From the NCBI GenBank assembly GCA_947164965.1, contig CAMUYR010000015.1, forward strand, positions 1 through 64,000: DNA of 64,000 bases. The letters run 5' to 3'. The stretch comes from an uncultured Prevotella sp. GTDB taxonomy: Bacteria > Bacteroidota > Bacteroidia > Bacteroidales > Bacteroidaceae. Below, in pieces: positions 56,256-64,000 of this stretch. Position 1 is the first letter of the stretch; each line of letters opens with the position of its first letter. The position numbers and the translations under genes are program-made. Below the pieces are notes generated by a model that did not search any database, was not told the DNA's origin, and saw nothing but the letters and a program-made list of their open reading frames with translations.

Positions 56256-57428
56256 ATGTGCAGTAGGATGAGTAAAGAAACGTCAGATATTCTTACCCAG
56301 TTATCCTGGTTTCGTAGGGATAAAGTCTCTGCTGCCTGTGTAATGGTGATAGGATGTGGTGCCTTAGGTAATGAGGTGTTAAAGAATTTGGCACAGTTTG
56401 GCTTACAACATCTTGTTATTGTTGATTTTGACTCTGTAGAGCCATCGAACCTGACACGGTCGGTGTTTTTTACTATTGACGATGCTATTAACAAACGGCG
56501 GAAGGTCGATGCGATAGCAGAACGACTGAAAGCCATGAATCCTGCAATGGAGTTGAAAACCATCTGTGGCGATGTGGCCTACGATGTGGGATTGGGCTTA
56601 GTTCGTAGTATGGACGTGGTAATAGGTTGTGTAGACAGCCGTTGGGCCCGTTATAGTATAAATAGACTCTGTATGCGGGCAGGAGTGCCGTGGGTAGACG
56701 GTGGCATTGACGGATTAGAAGGTACTGTCCGGGTGTTTCGCCCTGGGGAAAATTGTTATGCCTGCAACTTAGGACCAGAGGGTTTGAAGGATCTTAAAAA
56801 ACGTATGCCTTGTGCTGGCATCATACGTCGTAATGAGGCATCAGGACGTGCTGCCACCACACCAGTCATTGCCTCTATTATTGGTGCTATTGAAGTACAG
56901 GAAGCATTGAAGTTAATACATCGTGAGCAATTGGAAGCAGGTGAATTGACTTCATTGTGTGGTAAGATGTTTTGTTATGAGGGGCAGCACTTGTCGACCA
57001 AAACAGTAGATTTTAAAGCCTATGACGACGACTGCCCTGTTCATGACTTGTGGCAACCAATCGTACAGACAGAAATAACTGTGGAGAGTACTGTGGCCGA
57101 TGTGTTGCAACAGCTACACAAATTGTTGGATGACGATCACCTACAGATATGTCTCAACGATTGTTTCGTTGATTGGGTGGAGTCTCGTGCAGATGGACAA
57201 CAGATACAGGTCATGAAACCTGGAAGGGACGTGGCCGAACAAATAGAACGACATCCGGGATTGAAAGGTGCACTGCAAGGAGCACTTTATCAACATGAAT
57301 ACAGGGTGTTAGACGATAGCTTCCCATATCAGGAACTGACGTTAGCTCAAGTGGGAATACCCGTCTGGGATATATTGCAAATAATCACTGCACGCGGGAA
57401 TGTGTATGTTGAAATGAAGAAAGAATGA
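56256..57428 (+). CDS. E1-like ubiquitin-activating enzyme (ThiF/MoeB/HesA fold) inside a T6SS locus
   Basis: 390 residues. The Rossmann ATP site has GCGALG (33-38), IVDFDSVEPSNLTRS (55-69) with the Asp/Asn/Arg adenylation residues, and Asp127. A Cys pair (167/170, CYAC) plus Cys260/His263 (CPVH) look like the structural zinc site, with His replacing one Cys. Cys186 in RMPCAGIIRR is placed like the catalytic Cys that takes the activated protein as thioester. The C-terminal ~120 residues are an extra domain ending GIPVWDILQII. No rhodanese or thiamine/molybdopterin genes are near. It overlaps the next baseplate gene by 4 nt, so it is made with the secretion machine. Confidence 0.9.
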   Translation: MCSRMSKETSDILTQLSWFRRDKVSAACVMVIGCGALGNEVLKNLAQFGLQHLVIVDFDSVEPSNLTRSVFFTIDDAINKRRKVDAIAERLKAMNPAMELKTICGDVAYDVGLGLVRSMDVVIGCVDSRWARYSINRLCMRAGVPWVDGGIDGLEGTVRVFRPGENCYACNLGPEGLKDLKKRMPCAGIIRRNEASGRAATTPVIASIIGAIEVQEALKLIHREQLEAGELTSLCGKMFCYEGQHLSTKTVDFKAYDDDCPVHDLWQPIVQTEITVESTVADVLQQLHKLLDDDHLQICLNDCFVDWVESRADGQQIQVMKPGRDVAEQIERHPGLKGALQGALYQHEYRVLDDSFPYQELTLAQVGIPVWDILQIITARGNVYVEMKKE

Positions 57429-58216
57429 AAAAGGTAAGCCAAAACCTCTCTGAGGTCAGTGCAGAGATGCTGATTAATTACCTCTTTCCTGAGGTGAAGG
57501 AGCGATGGAATGTACATAATATGGGTACTTTCTACCGCAACTACAACCGTGACGTGATAAACTATGACGAGGAGAGTGCCGAGATAGAGGTGGCACGCGA
57601 TGGCTTTATCAAGTTGCTGCCGCAAGGCCTTCTTTTTAGCACACAAGGTAAGGGTCGTGGTGAACTTAGGAAAGCGATTAGCGGACAGAATGCCAAGATG
57701 CGGCTGTTACGTGACATGTTCCAGCCTTTTGACACCTTTGCCTTTCGTCGCCGTTTGGCTATCGAACGGCAGGTGTCACAATTGCTTGATACCAAGCTGC
57801 AATACCTGCTGTCGACTTATTTCCATTATGATTTGGCGGCAGAGCAGAACTCGTACGTACGTGAGGTGGCAGTATTGTTACCATTTGTCAGTAGAATGCG
57901 CGGTGACTTCCTGTTTGTTCGTAACTTGTTAGTGTCGCTCTTTGACTGTGAAGTACTATGCAACCAGGGGCGTTATAGCCATACAGATAACACGCGTAGC
58001 TGGATATCGCTGATGCAGTACGAGTTACTTATTGACGACCTGACTAGTGAGCAGTATAATGCACTGCGAACAGACATAAAACCATTAGCACAGTTTATTA
58101 CAGAGTGGTTTATTCCTGCTGATGTATACTGTGAGATATCCATCAAATGGCACCAGCATCAGCCGCTGACGGGTGAAAACTTGACGCTGGACTATAATTC
58201 AGAACTGAATAAATAA
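57425..58216 (+). CDS. tssG: Probable TssG-like baseplate protein
   Basis: A 263-residue soluble protein whose start overlaps the E1 stop (ATGA). MLINYLFPEVKERWNVHNMG near the start, RDGFIKLLPQGLLFS, a FRRRLAIERQ helix, and an end that reads ENLTLDYNSEL (compare the LGWNTWL end of classical TssG) fit a divergent TssG. Position next to TssK, TssE and TssF supports this. I do not see motifs strong enough to exclude another baseplate role. Confidence 0.6.
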   Translation: MKKVSQNLSEVSAEMLINYLFPEVKERWNVHNMGTFYRNYNRDVINYDEESAEIEVARDGFIKLLPQGLLFSTQGKGRGELRKAISGQNAKMRLLRDMFQPFDTFAFRRRLAIERQVSQLLDTKLQYLLSTYFHYDLAAEQNSYVREVAVLLPFVSRMRGDFLFVRNLLVSLFDCEVLCNQGRYSHTDNTRSWISLMQYELLIDDLTSEQYNALRTDIKPLAQFITEWFIPADVYCEISIKWHQHQPLTGENLTLDYNSELNK

Positions 58217-58223
58217 CAACGAT

Positions 58224-59363
58224 ATGAATATCAATGCGAGAATCGACTGGAAACCGGGCATGGAACTTACCGCCCAGACTTTCCTTGACATGGACGCCAA
58301 TCTTGACTTCCGGCAACAGATGGCAATACGTGCTGCACTGGGCGACCATTGTATCGGCCTGTTACCAGACATGCCTTTCAGTTGTTCAGGTACGTTCTAT
58401 ACCAATAAGTTTGAGATAGAACGTCTGCAATGTGCTGCGTTGTTGCCGTCTGGAAGAATAGTACAGGCAGACGAGGCCGTCAGCATTACGATTCCGATGC
58501 TCTATGGCGATGCCTACTATCTTACAATAGGGCTGGGAGAAGGAATGAGAACCTTTGAAAAAGAAGGAGTACGCTATGTACAGCCCAAAGTTGCTTTCTC
58601 TATACAGTCATTGCAGGAAGTTCAGCAGAATGACGTGTTGCCTATCGTTCGCTTTACGGTCGACAAGGGCGTATTTGCAGTTGATAAAGACTTTGTTCCA
58701 CCTTGTCTGCTCTTGTCGGGTAACACGATTTTTAATGATCTTCATCGGCATTATGTCGAGTTGTTGATGTCATTAGCCCAACATGCAAACCAGAAAGAGG
58801 GTGATGGCAAACGGGCGATGCAGCGCTACCTATTTGTTCTGAAATCATTCGATATGTCAGGGCGTGTGGCAGACTTCGTCAGTATAACTCAAGAGATAGC
58901 CCAAGCCATAGACTACTTTATCATGACACCTTATACAGATCATCCTGTAGAGATTCCTCAACCTGTGCAGGTCGATGTTATGCTTTGGCTGCGCTGGTTT
59001 GAGAATTATTTGTCTGGAGCGGTTTCTGTGCTTGATGGGGTAGAGCTTGAGGACGACTCAATAGACTATGAGACTTTGCTTGCTCAGGCCAAGAAGGAAC
59101 TTTATGAACAGCTGAATCCAGAACTTTATGCCAAGCTTTTGGAACAGATTAAGACAGAGCTTCGCGATGAGTTGAGCGACAAGTTGACGGCTGCACTCAC
59201 TGATTATATGGAAAATACGATGAAGCCAGATCTTGGACGTATACTCAGTGCAGAATTGTATGAGAAATTATATGAGAAACTATATACAGAACTCTTCGAA
59301 AACCTGTTCAATGCTCTATATGTTCCTGAACCGGAAGAGAAAGAATTTATTCCTATTATATAA
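58224..59363 (+). CDS. tssK: TssK-like baseplate protein
   Basis: A 379-residue protein. The N-terminus IDWKPGMELTAQTFLDMDANLDFRQQMA corresponds to the TssK start (W-x-x-G-M-x-L-x-x-Q-x-F). It is followed by a beta shell (FYTNKFEIERLQCAALLPSG) and a helical middle (AQAIDYFIMTPYTDHPVEI). The last ~95 residues are an unusual amphipathic repeat (ELYEQLNPELYAKLLEQI, SAELYEKLYEKLYTELFENLF). TssK links baseplate to membrane complex, so this tail may be an adaptor. Confidence 0.82.
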   Translation: MNINARIDWKPGMELTAQTFLDMDANLDFRQQMAIRAALGDHCIGLLPDMPFSCSGTFYTNKFEIERLQCAALLPSGRIVQADEAVSITIPMLYGDAYYLTIGLGEGMRTFEKEGVRYVQPKVAFSIQSLQEVQQNDVLPIVRFTVDKGVFAVDKDFVPPCLLLSGNTIFNDLHRHYVELLMSLAQHANQKEGDGKRAMQRYLFVLKSFDMSGRVADFVSITQEIAQAIDYFIMTPYTDHPVEIPQPVQVDVMLWLRWFENYLSGAVSVLDGVELEDDSIDYETLLAQAKKELYEQLNPELYAKLLEQIKTELRDELSDKLTAALTDYMENTMKPDLGRILSAELYEKLYEKLYTELFENLFNALYVPEPEEKEFIPII

Positions 59364-59374
59364 TATGTAGCCAC

Positions 59375-59824
59375 ATGAACGGACTGATTGCACCTATAGA
59401 CATTACCAAGAACGGATTGCGACGAGGCAATAGCATTAAGGAGTCTATTGACACTTTCTTAGAAGTGCTTCTCAACTCGGTATGTGGTGAGACTGCCATA
59501 GACCCGCAGTTTGGTTTCGTGTTCAACAATATGCGCTTTGAGATTTTCAACGAACGCGATGGTGTTATCCTAAACTCGCAGGAGGAAGACGACAAACAGA
59601 ATGACTTGTATTCAAAAAAAATCTCAGGTAATTCGCGTAACCTCAATACCTTCGCTATTGATTTGAAGGCGGTTGTCGAGAAGTATGAACCACGATTGGA
59701 GGACATTACCACCAGTATGTCTTATGTACGTGGTGAGCGTAGGGTCTACATTACTGTTGTTGGTGTGATTACTGAAACCAAGGAGAAGTACCAGTATGAT
59801 ACTATTCTCAAAATCTGGAACTAA
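59375..59824 (+). CDS. tssE: TssE/GPW-gp25-like baseplate protein
   Basis: A 149-residue gp25-fold protein. An N-terminal helical stretch KESIDTFLEVLLNSVCGETAIDPQFG fits the family's glycine turn. A C-terminal strand pair YEPRLEDITTSMSYVRGERR, then VYITVVGVI, carries the E-P-R-L motif of TssE/gp25. It starts the sheath on the baseplate. TssF follows 6 bp downstream. Confidence 0.88.
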   Translation: MNGLIAPIDITKNGLRRGNSIKESIDTFLEVLLNSVCGETAIDPQFGFVFNNMRFEIFNERDGVILNSQEEDDKQNDLYSKKISGNSRNLNTFAIDLKAVVEKYEPRLEDITTSMSYVRGERRVYITVVGVITETKEKYQYDTILKIWN

Positions 59825-59830
59825 CAGACT

Positions 59831-61561
59831 ATGAAACAAAAGATATACGAGACACGGCAGAGAGCAGAAGAATTGCTGGATGAGGCTATCAGCATATGGC
59901 GACAAAGTGACCATAGTGACCAATTGGAAGGTTTGGAGCATGATCCAATCTTTGCTTTGCTGATGACAGCATTAGCTTATCAGGCCAACGAGTCGGATAG
60001 TGATATAGAGCGCCTGCGTCAAGATGTGCTTGACGAGTATGCTCGTTTGATGACTCCTTATGAGTCTGGTCGTGCCATTCCTGCTACAGCAGTGGTGGAG
60101 ACAGCATTACAAAAGGGTATTCCTGAAATGATACTCAGTGAGAACAAAACCTTTACGTTAAAAGACACCAATTACAAGTTTATGCCGCTGCTGCGGTCGA
60201 GGGTCATTAACGCCACTGTAGATTCCATTATCCGTTTAGATGGTCGTCGATGGAAATTGACATTGCAGTTTCAGGAACCAGTCAACAACTTGTCTGGTAT
60301 AACCTTTGCCATTAAAGACAGCCGTTTCCATGATGTCAAAGTATCTATTGATGGTAAACTGTTACCATTAGTGAAGCCTTGGCACTATGCGAATATGCCC
60401 TTGCAGCATTGTTTCTCTGTCGACGCGCTATTATATAATAATGCTCAGATGTACCAGGCCTCTATGACAGGCCTTGACCTGTACACTCGACAGAACATAG
60501 CCCTCTTCTATATAAAGGAGCACAACCCGAAGCAGTTTTTTAAGGTGGATATGGAGAGCATAGAGTTGGTATTCGATTTCACAGGCATTCCCGATGACTT
60601 TGTTTTCGACAAGAATGTCTTCTCCCTGAATACCGTATTGTTGGTCAACGCTCAATTGAATGTTGCCACCATTTCCTCGACAGAGCCTATTGTCCGAGTG
60701 GTTGGATATAGCGAGTCTGAAGCCGCCAAGACTAGTGGCCAACAATTGATGCATCTGATACCTCCTTCTAAAGAACAACTCTTTGGCAAGACACCAATTG
60801 AAGTGCGGCGTGTTGCTGCCGATCGTTTCAATCGAGCAACGCTAGTCAGGTTAGTGAACAGTCTTATGACAAAGTTTAATAGTGATTATTATGCTTTCAT
60901 GAACCTGAAGGATGTTAACATCCAGACATTGGTCAGCCAGTTGCAGGAGGCGTTTTCAAAACTTATTGCCACCACTCGAGATGAGAAACAGCAGAACACC
61001 TCTGGTGTCTATCTGATGCTCAACAGGAAGGTGTTGCTATCTAAGACACCAGTCAGTCTTGACGTCGGATATCTCACAACTGACGGCGAGGCTGTCAATG
61101 AAGATCTGCTTCCCGGTAGCGTCTTTACACCACCTGTCGGATTTGAATCATCTTCTATTCGCCAGATAGCAGTCCCTACGACTGGCTTTGATGAAGTTAA
61201 CGACGCTGAGAGCATCAAGAGTACTATGCGATATTATATGGTTACCAACGACCGTATTGTAACTCCTGCTGACATGAAGATATTCTGCTATACAGAATTG
61301 ATGAACCGTTACTCTATTATTCCGGACATGGTACGTAGCATCAGTGTCAAGCACTTGTTACACAATGACCGTACAGAGACGGGTTATGCCATTCATGTGG
61401 ATATTAACCTGCAGGAAAATCTTTTCATCAAGCGTAGCTTTGCCGACAAGATAAACCAGGCCGAGACGCTCCTTCAGAAGATGATGGAAGTCAGAAGCAC
61501 AGGTATCTATCCAATACTGGTAACTATACAAATTACGGAAGAATCAACAGAAAAAGCATAA
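59831..61561 (+). CDS. tssF: TssF-like baseplate protein
   Basis: A 576-residue protein. The start has a helical ARLMTPYE segment after DPIFALLMTALAYQANESDSDIERL, the TssF hallmark, followed by IPATAVVE. The middle part is beta-rich (FTGIPDDFVFDKNVFSLNTV). The C-terminal half shows TPADMKIFCYTELMNRYS, as in gp6-type wedge proteins. It forms the baseplate wedge with TssG and TssE. Length is close to the family's ~600. Confidence 0.88.
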   Translation: MKQKIYETRQRAEELLDEAISIWRQSDHSDQLEGLEHDPIFALLMTALAYQANESDSDIERLRQDVLDEYARLMTPYESGRAIPATAVVETALQKGIPEMILSENKTFTLKDTNYKFMPLLRSRVINATVDSIIRLDGRRWKLTLQFQEPVNNLSGITFAIKDSRFHDVKVSIDGKLLPLVKPWHYANMPLQHCFSVDALLYNNAQMYQASMTGLDLYTRQNIALFYIKEHNPKQFFKVDMESIELVFDFTGIPDDFVFDKNVFSLNTVLLVNAQLNVATISSTEPIVRVVGYSESEAAKTSGQQLMHLIPPSKEQLFGKTPIEVRRVAADRFNRATLVRLVNSLMTKFNSDYYAFMNLKDVNIQTLVSQLQEAFSKLIATTRDEKQQNTSGVYLMLNRKVLLSKTPVSLDVGYLTTDGEAVNEDLLPGSVFTPPVGFESSSIRQIAVPTTGFDEVNDAESIKSTMRYYMVTNDRIVTPADMKIFCYTELMNRYSIIPDMVRSISVKHLLHNDRTETGYAIHVDINLQENLFIKRSFADKINQAETLLQKMMEVRSTGIYPILVTIQITEESTEKA

Positions 61562-61570
61562 CAATACAAT

Positions 61571-61894
61571 ATGGAAGATAAAGATTTCTTGTTAGACATC
61601 GTCTATAAAAACAAAACAGTCAAGTTCAGGGTGGTCAACCCGGAGTCTCCCTTAGAGATTTTGATGACCAACTTGCGCCATGCCATCGGTAATGATGGTA
61701 AACTCATCTTCGACTTCCCTTCGATAGACCAGACGGGAGCACCACTCGACTACTTCTTTGGCAAGGAAGATCCTGAGGTGCATGAAATCAGAGTGTTACG
61801 TCCGCGTATTGGTCGTTCAGACCAGACACTGCTTGACTATCATGTTCAAAACGGCGATACACTCTACTTAGTGGCTGACCCATTTCCAGGATGA
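61571..61894 (+). CDS. Ubiquitin-like beta-grasp protein with free C-terminal Gly
   Basis: 107 residues. The order is strand FLLDIVY, strand TVKFRVV, helix LEILMTNLRHAIG, strand KLIFDF, and the closing LLDYHVQNGDTLYLVADPFPG (like the L-x-D-Y-x-I-x-x-G-x-x-L-x-L end of ubiquitins), which gives a beta-grasp. The protein ends exactly at Pro-Phe-Pro-Gly, so no protease is needed to expose the Gly. There is no transmembrane segment or signal. Its TGA overlaps the ATG of the E2-like gene. It may instead be a T6SS scaffold of YukD type, but the E1 and E2 in the same operon argue for conjugation. Confidence 0.82.
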   Translation: MEDKDFLLDIVYKNKTVKFRVVNPESPLEILMTNLRHAIGNDGKLIFDFPSIDQTGAPLDYFFGKEDPEVHEIRVLRPRIGRSDQTLLDYHVQNGDTLYLVADPFPG

Positions 61895-62448
61895 ACGGAC
61901 GGAGCAAGAGACTGCAGAATGAGTGGCAGACGTTAGAGCACGGGCTTGATGGTCGTAAGGATATCAGTTGCCGTGTGTTGGCTACCAACGAAGAGGGGTT
62001 GCCAAACAGCTATTGTGTGGACTATCATATACATAGCATCTGTGGTGTTACCAATGTAGAACAGCTTGGTATCGAAGGTGTTGTGAACGAACCACTTTTT
62101 GCTGACCACTTCCAAATGCAAATTTCGTTACCTGTGAACTATCCACAGGTGGATGCTGCTCCAGTCTTCAATTTCCTGACTTGCGATGAGCAGGGCAACG
62201 ACATACCGCACCCGTGGCATCCCAATATCCGTTACTTCGGTGCTTTTGCAGGCAGGGTATGCATCAATATGGCAGATACCTATTCCAGTCTGTTGTGGGC
62301 CATACAGCGTATCGGTGCTTATTTGCGCTATGAGGTCTATCATGCTACGATAGAGCCCCCCTATCCAGAAGACTTGCAGGTAGCCGCTTGGGTACGTAAT
62401 CAAGGAGAGCCAAACGCATGGATATATTTAAACAATAAGAATAAATAA
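61891..62448 (+). CDS. E2-like ubiquitin-conjugating enzyme
   Basis: 185 residues. An N-terminal helix RLQNEWQTLE leads to the strands. The proline turn SLPVNYPQVDAAPVFNF corresponds to the E2 'LP-x-x-YP...P-x-x-F' block. Then comes HPWHPNIRYFG with a His-Pro-Asn triad (110-112) and GRVCINM with the candidate catalytic Cys124, 12 residues after Asn112. A following WAIQRIGAYLRYE helix and the PYPEDLQVAAWV end fit the E2 C-terminal helices. Translation is coupled to the beta-grasp gene. It is larger than minimal E2s because of an insertion around 36-65. Loss of activity cannot be excluded, but all key residues are present. Confidence 0.82.
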   Translation: MNGRSKRLQNEWQTLEHGLDGRKDISCRVLATNEEGLPNSYCVDYHIHSICGVTNVEQLGIEGVVNEPLFADHFQMQISLPVNYPQVDAAPVFNFLTCDEQGNDIPHPWHPNIRYFGAFAGRVCINMADTYSSLLWAIQRIGAYLRYEVYHATIEPPYPEDLQVAAWVRNQGEPNAWIYLNNKNK

Positions 62449-62454
62449 CGAGAT

Positions 62455-63618
62455 ATGAACATAAGATATAGAGCATTGTTGCTGTTGACATGTTGCCTGT
62501 CGGTCATCATGCTATACGGCAAAATGGTGAAGCCTATCACGGTGGCACAGGGTCAACCGTATACTGACCACATTGCGTTGGCAAATGACGCTACAGATAA
62601 AGATATCATGGTGAAGTTCCAGTTTAATGAGGATGCTAATACGCTGACGGTCAGTGTCATCTCCTATCGTACCCTTTTCGTCTTTTGGGACGATACTCGT
62701 TATAAGAATGTTGTCAAGCGTCGCTGGATACATACCGACCGATTACCCTATGTTGCCACCTGCGAGGATGGTCAGCGTTTTCGCCTGACAAAGGAACTTT
62801 GCAATTCTCTTCCCAAGCCCAATAAGAAATATATCTTTAAGAAATGGATGACTTATGAGGGATTGCAGCCACAGGAGAAGGAAATCATGATGGTCAATAG
62901 TTATCTCGAGCAAGTTTTTGACATACAGAACAAGCGCAGCAATGTGGCAATTCATCTGCACGATGTTATGTTGCTCGATTTGGTCAAGCAAAAAGGTATC
63001 AAATCGGAATACCAAATCAGTTTTGGAAAGGATCTTGATACAGAATATCAGATTACTATTCAGCGCAATCCGTGTTTCGGACTTGAGAAGGAGACAGAAA
63101 CGGCTCAGAAGGCTTTTGAAGCTGTTACGAAGAGCTATAAGTTGTTGAAAAAGAACTATGCTAAGGGTACCGTCAGTTCGCAAGAGAGCAAGAAAGCTTT
63201 CGACGAGCTCAAGGCAACGCTGACAGCTCAGTATCAGCATAACAATGACAGCAGTGCATGCCCAGTTATTCAGGACTATATCAATCAATATAACCTGAAA
63301 GTCGATTCATTGACAAGCATGAAGGTACAAGTCGAAACACCTGCAGAGGTGGCAGAGAAAGTCATGGGTGCTAAAGGCAATGAGGCCAATGAAGCCAATG
63401 GAAAGATTGTGTTGGCTAATGCTCGTCAGATTGATAGCAAGGTGTCTCGCTGGCTTACCAGTCGTAATGCTTCTGAACGTGCCGATCTTGTCAGGGAATG
63501 CCAAAACATCATCCGAGATACTAAACAGATCATTATTACGCTTCCGCAGGCAAAATGGTCTGAAACGATAAAAATATTCCGTCAGGCAGAACAGTACTTT
63601 AACAAGACATGCAGATAA
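62455..63618 (+). CDS. Exported protein of the T6SS locus, function unknown
   Basis: A 387-residue protein with a signal peptide (ALLLLTCCLSVIMLYG). Residues ~40-125 are beta-rich with a WDDTRYKNVVKRRW stretch, and ~200-385 are mostly helical and charged (KAFEAVTKSYKLLKKNYAKG, VSSQESKKAFDELKATL). I recognise no motif. By place it could be one of the Bacteroidota-specific envelope components (TssN-TssR group), but which one is not clear. It starts 6 bp after the E2 gene. Confidence 0.75.
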   Translation: MNIRYRALLLLTCCLSVIMLYGKMVKPITVAQGQPYTDHIALANDATDKDIMVKFQFNEDANTLTVSVISYRTLFVFWDDTRYKNVVKRRWIHTDRLPYVATCEDGQRFRLTKELCNSLPKPNKKYIFKKWMTYEGLQPQEKEIMMVNSYLEQVFDIQNKRSNVAIHLHDVMLLDLVKQKGIKSEYQISFGKDLDTEYQITIQRNPCFGLEKETETAQKAFEAVTKSYKLLKKNYAKGTVSSQESKKAFDELKATLTAQYQHNNDSSACPVIQDYINQYNLKVDSLTSMKVQVETPAEVAEKVMGAKGNEANEANGKIVLANARQIDSKVSRWLTSRNASERADLVRECQNIIRDTKQIIITLPQAKWSETIKIFRQAEQYFNKTCR

Positions 63619-64000
63619 AGCGACATATATTATATTGGCTGTTATGTCTGCTACCGTTAGCAACATTAGCGCAAACTTCGGATCCTAATGCCGAAGTGAC
63701 GCCTGAGGCGTTGCATCAGGAGATAGGGGCGCGTATGATGCATTATGCCGATGAACTGAGCGAGTTGGCCATTGTGGGCAACATTCAAGTGACGTTCTAC
63801 GAATCGTCTCCGTTGTCTGTTGGATATGTCAATGTACTGAGGAATAAGGTGAATCTGTTGGACGAACGATATAATTCCATTAATGTCCGATGGACCACCT
63901 TCATACAGGCTATGCAGATGGATATTGCCGATGACGATGAACTGATGGCTATTATGAGTAATGTGGAACAGTTGAAGCAGGGAGTTGCTGATACGATAGC
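63609..64000 (+). CDS. Exported protein, cut by the window end
   Basis: The ATG at 63609 overlaps the previous stop by 10 nt. The product begins with a signal peptide (RHILYWLLCLLPLATLAQ) and continues for 130 residues with YADELSELAIVGNIQVTFYE and DDELMAIMSNVEQLKQGVAD. It looks like another periplasmic component of the locus. The rest, and any VgrG, membrane complex or effector genes, lie beyond the window. Confidence 0.7.
   Translation, partial: MQIKRHILYWLLCLLPLATLAQTSDPNAEVTPEALHQEIGARMMHYADELSELAIVGNIQVTFYESSPLSVGYVNVLRNKVNLLDERYNSINVRWTTFIQAMQMDIADDDELMAIMSNVEQLKQGVADTI

Noticed and set aside
56256..57428. Reading the E1-like gene as ThiF/MoeB of thiamine or molybdopterin synthesis
   Set aside because: No thi or moa genes are nearby, there is no rhodanese domain, and it is embedded in the secretion operon with an E2-like gene.
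49219..64000. Calling the locus an extracellular (phage-like) contractile injection system
   Set aside because: TssH, TssK and Hcp-type tube proteins are T6SS features; no tape-measure or AAA-loader of the eCIS kind is seen. VgrG and the membrane complex are not visible, so the subtype stays open.

Overview
The window looks like a chromosomal segment of a Prevotella-type bacterium (Bacteroidota, gut or rumen). The protein families point there: a BspA/DUF285 surface protein with a type IX-like tail, polysaccharide-degrading enzymes, an FprA flavoprotein, WbqC and a Bacteroidota-style type VI secretion system. So do the promoters: many genes are preceded by the Bacteroidota -7 box TAnnTTTG, several with a -33 TTG exactly 19-20 nt upstream.

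Layout. 1-682 is the 3' end of a secreted GH43-like enzyme with a ricin-type module. 747-1877 is an AAA ATPase. 1878-3928 is a repeat-rich, gene-poor stretch holding a higB-higA toxin-antitoxin pair and a 301-bp G-rich inverted-repeat element. 3929-16130 is mostly housekeeping: a CE2 esterase, then leftward dusB, a small membrane protein and sufB, a heterodimeric ABC exporter, and rimP-nusA-infB. 16271-22583 is a xylan-use locus: an acetylesterase diverging from a GPH symporter, GH10 xylanase, intracellular GH43 and an ECF sigma factor. It recalls the xylanase cluster of Prevotella bryantii. 22584-23133 is another repeat-rich gap. 23134-27755 encodes a secreted beta-helix protein and a 1223-residue BspA-like protein. 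27759-49000 is core genome: M16 peptidase, PfkB kinase, FprA, S41 protease, parE, GNAT, a methyltransferase, dapB, lepB plus a lepB-like paralogue without catalytic residues, WbqC, a TPR histidine kinase, MscS, a YfiH protein, DUF3108, an Ig-like lipoprotein and a GH3 family protein.

49219-64000 is the accessory highlight. It is a one-direction contractile (type VI) secretion locus: TssH, TssB, TssC, two Hcp, a PAAR-like DUF4280 spike, a PEGA protein, probable TssG, TssK, TssE, TssF and two exported proteins, the last one cut by the window edge. Interleaved with the baseplate genes are three proteins that look like a complete ubiquitin-type conjugation relay: an E1-like ThiF-fold enzyme, a 107-residue beta-grasp protein ending in a free Gly, and an E2-like protein with an HPN motif and a catalytic-type Cys. 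The beta-grasp and E2 genes overlap (ATGA). This pairing of a conjugation cascade with a secretion baseplate is the best candidate for an undescribed system here.

A second theme is small periodic repeats. Unrelated sequences, most with small dyads, are arranged with an exact 22-bp period (once 21) at several intergenic sites and once in frame inside a gene. Seven-bp arrays occur at four places. No tRNA, rRNA, CRISPR array or complete insertion sequence was seen.
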